The notes beneath the pieces are model-generated. The model ran no database searches. It was not told the origin of the DNA and worked only from the letters and a program-made list of their open reading frames with translations. This document shows positions 1 to 5,460 of a stretch of DNA of 8,101 bases, in pieces. Origin of the DNA: Rubrobacter sp. (GTDB lineage: Bacteria; Actinomycetota; Rubrobacteria; Rubrobacterales; Rubrobacteraceae); assembly GCA_013815485.1 (NCBI GenBank), contig JACDGB010000062.1, positions 1-8,101 of the forward strand, in the 5' to 3' direction. A program made the position numbers and the translations under genes. Positions within the stretch are counted from its first letter, which is position 1. The number at the start of each line of letters is the position of its first letter.

Positions 1-1506
1 CGGCTGATCGAGGCACCAGTTTGGCTTTTCGTCATTCTATACGCACTCGCAGCCCTATTTGGGGTCATCGCTCTCATGGTTGGGCTGCGGAAAAAGCGCG
101 ATGAGGAGAATCGAGCCTGGGTACAGGAGGTCACAGGGTACCTCACGCTCGGGCCGGGAAGATCAGGCTGGCTTCCCCGTGTCTCCGAGGTCTCTCCTTA
201 TCGACTGGGAACGTCTCGCAGCACCTACGCCCCAGATGACACCCATCGGAACGATCCCTACGTCCATCGAGAGGTCGATGCTCGGCTACGCGAGGCGATA
301 TCCAGGCGCGAGCCCCCGTTCGTCATCGTCGTGGGGGACTCCAAAGCGGGGAAGTCGCGCACCGCGTTCGAGGCCGTCCTCGCCGCGCTACCGGCGGCGG
401 CGCTGATCGTGCCCACCAACACGGAAGCGCTCGGGAAGCTGTTCTCCCTCGATCCGCCCCTGGATCTGCGCCCCGCGCCCGCGGTGCTCTGGTTGGACGA
501 CCTCGACGAGACCAGCCTGGGGGCGCTGACCCCGGGGCTCCTGGATCGGCTGGGCTCCGAAGTGGTCGTGGTCGCCTCCATGACCTCCCAGCGCCGCGAC
601 CGGATCACCAGGAGCGATAGCGACATTGGCCGTGCCGCCCGGGTGGCCCTGGCCCGGGCGAAGGAGATTCCCTTGGACGCCGAGCTGACTGACGAGGAGC
701 GTGGGGAGGCCCGGGCCCGCTACCCCGAGGAGCGGTTCGACCACGGCATCGGCGAGCCCCTGGTAGCTGCGGACCATCTCACCGCGAAGTTCAACGCCGG
801 GCGAACCGACAACCCGACGGGCCACGCCGTGCTCCAGGTGGCTATCGACTGGCGGCGGGCCGGGCTCGGCCGTCCGATCTTGGACTCCGAGCTGCGAGCA
901 CTGTACCCGCAATACCTGCCTTCGATCCGCGCGGGGTTAGAGCCATCCGATCAGCTGTATCAGGACGGCCTCGCGTGGGCCTGCGAACCCCTCGTTTCGC
1001 ACGTGGCGCTCCTCGATAAAGTGACCGCCGGCAAGGAGCACGGCTTCGTGGCCTTCGACTACTTGTCCGCGCTTCTGGATGGCCAGCACGGATATCCGCG
1101 CCGGGACATCCTGCCTTTCATCTGGGTCTTCGCCGCCGATTCCTTACCAGAGGAAGAAGCGATGGAAGTCGCGATGACGGCCTATCTCCGTGACCAACGA
1201 GGAGAGTCCGGGCGCATCTGGCGAACCCTCGGTGGCCGATCGTCTATCCAAGCCCCCAAGGCGGCGTTCAACCTCGGGCTCCTGCTCCGAGAGCAAGGCG
1301 ACGCGGAGGGGGCCCGGGACGCCTACCAGAAGGCGATCAACTCCGGCCACCCCGACCACGCCCCCAAGGCGACGGTCAACCTCGGGGTCCTGCTCCGAGA
1401 GCAAGGCGACGCGGAGGGGGCCCGGCGCGCCTACCAGAAGGCGATCGACTCGGATCACCCCGACGTAGCCCCGATCGCAAGGGACCTGCTGCGGTATCTT
1501 GAATAG
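1..1506 (+). CDS. Membrane-anchored P-loop NTPase with C-terminal TPR repeats (5' end outside window)
   Basis: The reading frame is open from base 1, so the gene starts upstream. The ATG at 76 lies inside a transmembrane segment and has no ribosome binding site, so it is not the start. Counting from base 1, 501 residues are visible. Residues about 6-30 form one hydrophobic helix followed by the basic stop RKKR, implying a membrane anchor with a cytoplasmic body. A Walker A motif GDSKAGKS lies at residues 112-119 and a Walker B-like strand AVLWLDDLDE at 161-170. A strand VVVVASMTSQRR follows, in the sensor-1 position of STAND/AAA-type ATPases. A helical region leads to two 36-residue TPR units at about 418-489. 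Nucleotide-driven signalling or scaffolding through the TPRs is inferred. Similar NTPase-TPR proteins are, from memory, common and uncharacterised in actinobacteria. No specific function can be assigned. Confidence 0.85.
   Translation, partial: RLIEAPVWLFVILYALAALFGVIALMVGLRKKRDEENRAWVQEVTGYLTLGPGRSGWLPRVSEVSPYRLGTSRSTYAPDDTHRNDPYVHREVDARLREAISRREPPFVIVVGDSKAGKSRTAFEAVLAALPAAALIVPTNTEALGKLFSLDPPLDLRPAPAVLWLDDLDETSLGALTPGLLDRLGSEVVVVASMTSQRRDRITRSDSDIGRAARVALARAKEIPLDAELTDEERGEARARYPEERFDHGIGEPLVAADHLTAKFNAGRTDNPTGHAVLQVAIDWRRAGLGRPILDSELRALYPQYLPSIRAGLEPSDQLYQDGLAWACEPLVSHVALLDKVTAGKEHGFVAFDYLSALLDGQHGYPRRDILPFIWVFAADSLPEEEAMEVAMTAYLRDQRGESGRIWRTLGGRSSIQAPKAAFNLGLLLREQGDAEGARDAYQKAINSGHPDHAPKATVNLGVLLREQGDAEGARRAYQKAIDSDHPDVAPIARDLLRYLE
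1252..1467 (+). repeat. Two tandem 108-bp repeats encoding TPR units
   Basis: Units 1252-1359 and 1360-1467 differ at about 12 of 108 bases and share an exact 38-base run (1280-1317 and 1388-1425). Each encodes a 36-residue TPR-like unit containing NLG..LLREQGDAEGAR.AYQKAI. A short partial third unit (API..) follows before the stop. The low divergence indicates recent duplication or gene conversion, and copy number could vary between strains. Confidence 0.9.
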
Positions 1507-1710
1507 CAATATCCCCTATTCGACCCACGAACGTAGTTCTGTTGGGGTGAGCCAGGAACGACGGAACCCCTAACCGAGCATTTACTGGCGGAGGGTGTAC
1601 TCGTACAGCGGCTCATGGTTGGGCTGAGCGTTTCGCGTCCGAAGATCGTGCTAAGCTGCAACGCGAGGGTTTGACGGAGCATCGGGTCCCGTAACCGGAG
1701 AGATGGGAAG

Positions 1711-2034
1711 ATGACGAGCAGCATCACGCAACCCCGGGAGAAAAACAAGCGCAAGACCAAGAGATTGCCGCCCTACAACGTGGTGTTGCTGGACGACGAC
1801 GATCACAGCTACGAGTACGTGATCCTTATGCTGAAAAAGGTCTTCGAGCATCCGGTTGAGAAGGGCTACAAGTTGGCCCAGGAGGTGGACGCCACGGGGC
1901 GGGTCGTCGTCGCAACCACGCACCTGGAGCACGCCGAGTTGAAGCGCGATCAGATCCAGAACTTCGGCCCCGACCCGTTCATCCCGCGCTGCAAGGGCTC
2001 GATGTCTGCGACCGTAGAGCCAGCGAGCGCCTGA
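1711..2034 (+). CDS. clpS: ClpS-family ATP-dependent protease adaptor, divergent pocket
   Basis: This 107-residue protein belongs to the ClpS family. ClpS binds N-terminal degron residues and delivers such proteins to the ClpA/ClpC AAA+ unfoldase in the cytoplasm. The N-terminal 18 residues are basic and probably flexible. The core runs from PPYNVVLLDDDD (residues 20-31) to the family-typical ending SATVEPA (99-105). Aligned by eye with E. coli ClpS, the pocket residues N34, T38, M40 and H66 become D28, H32, Y34 and D60, while D35, D36 and V43 are kept as D29, D30 and V37. A loop FGPDPFIPRCKG (85-96) is also unlike the E. coli protein. A GGAG ten bases upstream (1697-1700) supports the ATG. 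No clp protease or unfoldase gene is adjacent, so the partner must be encoded elsewhere. The family call is firm; target specificity is uncertain. Confidence 0.88.
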   Translation: MTSSITQPREKNKRKTKRLPPYNVVLLDDDDHSYEYVILMLKKVFEHPVEKGYKLAQEVDATGRVVVATTHLEHAELKRDQIQNFGPDPFIPRCKGSMSATVEPASA

Positions 2035-2047
2035 GGGTGGTTCGGGG

Positions 2048-2710
2048 CTACGACGCTCCCGATTGGACGAGTCCGGTTTCGTAGGCCAGGACGACGGCCT
2101 GCACCCGGTCGCGCAGGCCAAGCTTCGTGAGGATGCGCCCCACGTGGGTTCGAACCGTCGTCTCGGCCACGTAGAGTTCCTCGGCGATCTCCGCGTTGGA
2201 AAGGCCGCGCGCCACGAGCTTGAGCACCTCCGATTCGCGAACGGTCAGGGATCGGAGCTGGTCGGGTTTCGGGGTCCGAGACACACGGCGGGCGAACTCG
2301 GAGATCAAACGCCGGGTGACGGAGGGTGCGATCAGGGCCTCCCCCCGCGCGATGACGTGGACCGCCGTGATAAGCTGATCTGCCGGGTTGTCCTTGAGCA
2401 TGAAGCCGCTCGCGCCGGAGCGGAGCGCCTCGTAGACGTACTCGTCGAGGTCGAAGGTAGTGAGGATCAGGACGCGCGGCTTGCTGTCGGGACCGGTTAC
2501 GATCCGGCGGGTCGCTTCCAGGCCGTCCATGCGAGGCATGCGGATGTCCATGAGGACGACGTCGGGCCGGAGTTGCCGGGCGTACTCTACCGCCTCGCGG
2601 CCGTCACCGGCTTCGCCGACCACCTCGATGTCCGGCTCGGAGCCCAGGATCGCCCGGAATCCGGTTCGCACCAGCTCCTGGTCGTCGGCGATGACGACGC
2701 GCACGCTCAC
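2048..2710 (-). CDS. NarL/LuxR-family response regulator
   Basis: This 220-residue DNA-binding response regulator has a receiver domain at residues 1-120. It shows the acidic pair D9/D10, phosphoacceptor D55 in LMDIRMP, T84 and K106 in the LKD motif. A LuxR-type helix-turn-helix occupies about 155-212, with LTVRESEVLKLVARGLSN and ETTVRTHVGRIL. All catalytic positions are intact and the length is typical. The start is GTG at 2710-2708, overlapping the kinase stop as GTGA, so the two genes are probably translationally coupled. Its partner is almost certainly the kinase just upstream, which would phosphorylate D55. The target genes are not evident; autoregulation is suggested by repeats in the operon promoter. 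The stop is only 13 bases from the convergent clpS stop. Confidence 0.95.
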   Translation of the reverse strand: MSVRVVIADDQELVRTGFRAILGSEPDIEVVGEAGDGREAVEYARQLRPDVVLMDIRMPRMDGLEATRRIVTGPDSKPRVLILTTFDLDEYVYEALRSGASGFMLKDNPADQLITAVHVIARGEALIAPSVTRRLISEFARRVSRTPKPDQLRSLTVRESEVLKLVARGLSNAEIAEELYVAETTVRTHVGRILTKLGLRDRVQAVVLAYETGLVQSGAS

Positions 2711-3879
2711 GTCCGGTTCGAGGCCAGCGGCAGCCGCGCCCGGACGATGTAGCCGCCGCCGTCGCGCCTTCCGCTCTCCAGGGCGCCGCCGTAGAGTGCG
2801 ACCCGCTCGCGCATCCCGATGAGGCCCTGCCCGGAGCCGTCGCCCTTGCCACTCGCCGCGCCGTCGTCGGCGACCTCCAGTTCCATTCCGTCGTCGCGGC
2901 GGCGGATCGTCACGCGGGCGTGGGCGGGACCGGCATGTTTGAGGGTGTTGGTGAGCGCCTCCTGGACTATCCGGTACGCGGTGAGGTCCACGCCTGGCGG
3001 CAAGGACCCGACGTCGCCTTCGACGCTCAACTCGACAGGCAGACCGGCCTCCCGTGTCTGCTCGATCAGGGCGTCCAGATGCTCGAGACCGGGCTGCGGG
3101 GCCAGGGCAAGCTCCGCGTCGGTGCGCCGCAGGATGCCCAGAAGGCGGCGCATCTCCGTGAGTGCCTGCCGCCCGGTCGTCTCGATAGATTCGAGGGCTT
3201 GCCTGGCGTTCCGCTGCTCCCCTTCGAGCAGGCGCTGGGCGGCCTGAGATTGCACCACCATCACGCTCACACTGTGGGCGACCACGTCATGCAGCTCGCG
3301 GGATATCCGGGACCGCTCCTCGGCGACGGCGGTTCGCGCTTTCTCTTCGCGCTCGAGCTCGAGTTGGGTGGCTAAGTCCTGGAGCCGCTCTGCTTGCAAT
3401 CGGCTCTGGCGGATCGTTCTCCCAACGAACCAGAGCATGAGGTAGAGGATCCAAGCGGGTATGATGTTGCCGGGGTTCTCACCTGCGAGTAAACGGGGAA
3501 GATCTATTATCAGGATCTCCGTCGCGAAAGCGGCAGCGGCGGCGACAACTGCGCGGCGACCCTCGCCGTGGACGGCCACCGAGTAGGAGACCACAAGGAA
3601 GATTATGAAGCTCGAAAGCGGGGGCTGGTCTGGAGGGTCGAAGAGATTGGCCTGGATGCCGAGCACGGTCACGGCGATGAGCAGCACCACAAGCGGTGCC
3701 CGTCGCCGCCAGAGCAATGCCAGGCAAACGGAGAGGAAGAGAAAGGTGTTGACTGGACGCGGTTCGGCGAATGGGCTGGTCCAGATCTCGCCGAGCGCCA
3801 GTCCGCCCAACGCGAGTACGATGAGCCCGTCTACCAGCACCGCCGTGTGTTCGCGCAACTTGACGCTCATACCCTGCAA
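2707..3879 (-). CDS. DesK/NarX-type membrane sensor histidine kinase
   Basis: A 390-residue HisKA_3-class kinase. The first ~155 residues hold five or six hydrophobic segments (about 13-31, 43-57, 62-76, 88-103, 110-131, 138-153), so sensing probably occurs in or near the membrane; there is no large extracytoplasmic domain. A coiled-coil linker (about 157-187) leads to the phosphorylation motif ISRELHDVVAHS with H197. The HATPase_c domain shows the N box with N311 (IVQEALTNTLKHAG) and the G box around D338-G340 and GLIGMRERV. The start used is TTG at 3879-3877; an in-frame ATG at 3870 would give 387 residues, and neither has a clearly better ribosome binding site. It forms an operon with the response regulator. 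DesK and LiaS relatives respond to membrane or envelope state, but the signal here is unknown. Confidence 0.94.
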   Translation of the reverse strand: MQGMSVKLREHTAVLVDGLIVLALGGLALGEIWTSPFAEPRPVNTFLFLSVCLALLWRRRAPLVVLLIAVTVLGIQANLFDPPDQPPLSSFIIFLVVSYSVAVHGEGRRAVVAAAAAFATEILIIDLPRLLAGENPGNIIPAWILYLMLWFVGRTIRQSRLQAERLQDLATQLELEREEKARTAVAEERSRISRELHDVVAHSVSVMVVQSQAAQRLLEGEQRNARQALESIETTGRQALTEMRRLLGILRRTDAELALAPQPGLEHLDALIEQTREAGLPVELSVEGDVGSLPPGVDLTAYRIVQEALTNTLKHAGPAHARVTIRRRDDGMELEVADDGAASGKGDGSGQGLIGMRERVALYGGALESGRRDGGGYIVRARLPLASNRT

Positions 3880-3903
3880 TCTATCTCTTGCCTTTCCCTA
3901 CCG

Positions 3904-3920
3904 CATCATTATGGATGATG
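3904..3920. repeat. Inverted repeat overlapping the kinase operon -10 box
   Basis: CATCAT (3904-3909) and ATGATG (3915-3920) form perfect 6-base arms with a 5-base spacer, overlapping the CATAAT -10 element. This could be an operator, but arms of this size also arise by chance. Confidence 0.4.
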
Positions 3921-3936
3921 ATCCCGCCCTCCGGAA
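3908..3936 (-). promoter_or_regulatory. Likely promoter of the two-component operon
   Basis: On the minus strand, CATAAT (bases 3908-3913, five of six matches to TATAAT) lies 17 bases from TTCCGG (3931-3936), a poor -35. The expected transcription start near 3901 leaves a 20-30 base leader before the kinase start. A good -10 with a weak -35 is typical of activator-dependent promoters. Confidence 0.45.
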
Positions 3937-3963
3937 ATCATCCCCGAGGCTTACCCGGAAATC
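3931..3963. repeat. Direct repeat CCGGAAATC, 24-bp period, upstream of the kinase operon
   Basis: Identical 9-mers occur at 3931-3939 and 3955-3963 (GATTTCCGG on the coding strand of the kinase). The proximal copy covers the -35 position of the predicted promoter. This layout is compatible with two binding sites for an activator, possibly the operon's own response regulator. Confidence 0.45.
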
Positions 3964-4020
3964 GTGATCCTGGACGACGACGCAGCCTCTCTACTCCCTT
4001 ACCTTTGTACACACGACCGA

Positions 4021-4034
4021 CTTGACGAGTCAAG
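4021..4034. promoter_or_regulatory. Palindrome in the 5' leader of the membrane protein gene
   Basis: CTTGACGAGTCAAG has perfect 6-base arms around a GA centre. It sits just upstream of the AAGGAG ribosome binding site (4041-4046) of the gene at 4053. It may be an operator or a small hairpin affecting translation. About two such 6-2-6 dyads are expected by chance in a window this size. Confidence 0.3.
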
Positions 4035-4052
4035 CGAGGAAAGGAGACGGTC

Positions 4053-4691
4053 ATGTTCGACAGGCTGTTGCGGCGACTGGGAGCCGCCAGCGGCATCTTC
4101 TACGTGGTGTTGTTGATACTCGGAAGTGACGTGCTCGGCGGTACCGAGACCGGGGCCGGCATCCTTGTTGAGCTTCTCGGCTTCGCCTTCTTCCCGTTCT
4201 TCCTCGGTAGCCTCTGGACGTGTTTGCGGAGCGCAGAGGGGGATGGAGGTTGGCTCTCAGTCACTGCGTTTGGGGGTGGCCTAGTGGCGCTCGCCGTGAA
4301 GCTCGCCAGCGTCGCCCCCATATTGGCCGTCAGGGCTAGTGAGGGGATAGACCCCGGCATTGCGAAGGCACTCATCGCTATGAACGGGGCCTCCTTCGTC
4401 ATCACCTTCTTGCCGCTCGCCGTGATGCTGTCGGCCACAGCGATCGTGGCGATCCGGACGGGTGTGCTCCCGAGGTGGCTCGGCTGGGTGGCTGCGGTGG
4501 TGGCGCTCGGACTGCTCGGCGCCCTGTCAGCGGCCGTCGTCTCTCCCTCGCCCCCGGAGTGGGTGTTCCTACCGATGTTGCTGTTCGCGCTGTGGGTCGT
4601 GGCGACAAGCATCGCCCTGATCCGTCGCGCGGGTGAGCCTCACCCGGTCGAAACGGCGCACCTGGCGAGGGAACCGGCGCGAGTGAGGTGA
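4053..4691 (+). CDS. Six-helix integral membrane protein of unknown function
   Basis: I do not recognise a named family with confidence; the pattern resembles DUF4386-like small membrane proteins. The 212 residues contain six hydrophobic segments at about 14-30, 36-58, 68-92, 106-134, 142-163 and 169-190. The N-terminus is basic (MFDRLLRRLG) and the tail is charged (from RRAGEP at about 191), which by the positive-inside rule puts both ends in the cytoplasm. A conserved-looking turn LPRWLGW (139-145) precedes helix five. There are no catalytic motifs, metal ligands or transporter signatures. The start is well supported by AAGGAG at 4041-4046, six bases before the ATG. It is divergent from the kinase operon across 173 bases, so regulation by that system is possible but unproven. 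Confidence 0.8.
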   Translation: MFDRLLRRLGAASGIFYVVLLILGSDVLGGTETGAGILVELLGFAFFPFFLGSLWTCLRSAEGDGGWLSVTAFGGGLVALAVKLASVAPILAVRASEGIDPGIAKALIAMNGASFVITFLPLAVMLSATAIVAIRTGVLPRWLGWVAAVVALGLLGALSAAVVSPSPPEWVFLPMLLFALWVVATSIALIRRAGEPHPVETAHLAREPARVR

Positions 4692-4772
4692 CCTCCAGGT
4701 AGCCGTTCCCTACTCAGCGAACCGCTCAGAGGATTCTCGGACGTTCGTTGATTTTATTCCAGAACGGTTCAT

Positions 4773-4800
4773 TTGGGGGATGCACCGAGGTGTCCCCCAA
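4773..4800 (+). promoter_or_regulatory. GC-rich hairpin between the membrane protein and cupin genes
   Basis: TTGGGGGA (4773-4780) pairs perfectly with TCCCCCAA (4793-4800), and an inner CAC/GTG stem closes a CGAG tetraloop with a two-base bulge. It begins 82 bases after the upstream stop and ends 42 bases before the cupin start. No T-tract follows on either strand, so it is either a non-canonical terminator or a leader element of the cupin mRNA. Confidence 0.6.
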
Positions 4801-4830
4801 GCCCACAATACCGGTGCAGAGTTGTTGGGA

Positions 4831-4835
4831 AAGGA
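4831..4835 (+). promoter_or_regulatory. Ribosome binding site fixing the cupin start
   Basis: AAGGA lies seven bases before the ATG at 4843. It selects that codon over the in-frame ATG at 4780, which sits inside the hairpin and has no binding site. Confidence 0.7.
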
Positions 4836-4842
4836 AAATCTC

Positions 4843-5436
4843 ATGACCAGGATTGATGAGACGACCAGGAACCCGCTCACGGGCCACGAGTTCCGCTTTT
4901 TCGGGCACAGGTTCCGCATCGTCCAGTCGGCCAGGGAGACCGACGACGGGGCGCTGGGAATCGAGTACTTCGCCCCGCCGCGCGCGAACATCCCCGAGCA
5001 CGTCCATCACGTTCAGGAGGAGCAATTCCAGGTCGTCTCCGGGAGGCTGAGCGTCCGCGTGGGAGGACAGGAGTTGATCCTGGGTCCGGGCCAGAGCGCG
5101 ATCGGCCCGCCGGGCGTTCCTCACACATGGTGGAACCCCAGCGACGAGGAGGAAGTTTGCTTCGTGGCCGGGATCCGTACAGGGCTGGACGTGGAGACCA
5201 TGTTCGAGACACTGCTCGGCCTCACGCGAGAGGGGAAGACCATCGGCTCGCTTCCCAGGAACCCGTTGCAGTTCGCGGTGCTGGTGCGCCATGTCGGAGG
5301 CATGGCTTATCCGACCGGAATACCGTCGCCAGTGCGCAAAGCGTTGTTCGCGCCGGTGGTGCTGCTCGCGTTCATCGGCAGGATGATGGGGTACAGGACT
5401 CTCTACCCACACCTCCGCGGCCCCGAAGCCGGGTGA
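4843..5436 (+). CDS. Cupin-domain protein with hydrophobic C-terminal segment
   Basis: A 197-residue single-cupin protein when started at 4843. Cupin motif 1 is complete: H53, H55 and E60 as metal ligands and closing G67 (EHVHHVQEEQFQVVSG). Motif 2 matches the consensus exactly from G83 to N98, with ligand H94 (GPPGVPHTWWN). It therefore very likely binds a divalent metal, as in small cupin oxygenases, isomerases or metabolite-binding proteins; the sequence does not show which. Beyond the cupin barrel, about 100 residues form an additional region ending in a hydrophobic or amphipathic helix (about 167-182) followed by GYR and YPHLRG. That suggests membrane contact or a hydrophobic ligand site. 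It is co-directional with the membrane protein gene, but the 151-base gap with a hairpin argues for its own control. Confidence 0.88.
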   Translation: MTRIDETTRNPLTGHEFRFFGHRFRIVQSARETDDGALGIEYFAPPRANIPEHVHHVQEEQFQVVSGRLSVRVGGQELILGPGQSAIGPPGVPHTWWNPSDEEEVCFVAGIRTGLDVETMFETLLGLTREGKTIGSLPRNPLQFAVLVRHVGGMAYPTGIPSPVRKALFAPVVLLAFIGRMMGYRTLYPHLRGPEAG

Positions 5437-5441
5437 CATCG

Positions 5442-5460
5442 GGCGGCTCTTCTAACCGCC
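5442..5460. terminator. Short hairpin between convergent genes, possible bidirectional terminator
   Basis: GGCGG (5442-5446) and CCGCC (5456-5460) pair across a 9-base loop containing the stop codon of the minus-strand dehydrogenase, six bases after the cupin stop. The stem is short and lacks a T-tract, so this is tentative. Confidence 0.3.

Noticed and set aside
59..406. Plus-strand frame overlapping the start of the NTPase gene
   Set aside because: The translation is Arg/Ser/Pro-rich low complexity in the wrong frame of a gene with Walker motifs.
1525..1570. GGGGT/ACCCC pairing after the NTPase gene as a terminator
   Set aside because: Only five pairs with a long loop and no T-tract; too weak to call.
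1596..1607. Small dyad TGTAC-TC-GTACA upstream of clpS, and a similar CATGC-GA-GCATG at 7702-7713
   Set aside because: With 5-base arms, about eight such dyads are expected by chance in a window this size. The shared two-base GA/TC centre is not enough to claim a common operator.
1671..1676. TTGACG as a -35 box for clpS
   Set aside because: No acceptable -10 hexamer occurs 16-18 bases downstream, where the sequence is GC-rich up to the ribosome binding site.
2063..2752. Long plus-strand open frame antisense to the response regulator
   Set aside because: It is the mirror of a well-supported gene with intact receiver and helix-turn-helix motifs. Its own translation has no recognisable domain and no ribosome binding site.
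4780..4842. 21-residue extension of the cupin protein
   Set aside because: Its ATG lies inside the hairpin and has no binding site, while AAGGA precedes the ATG at 4843.
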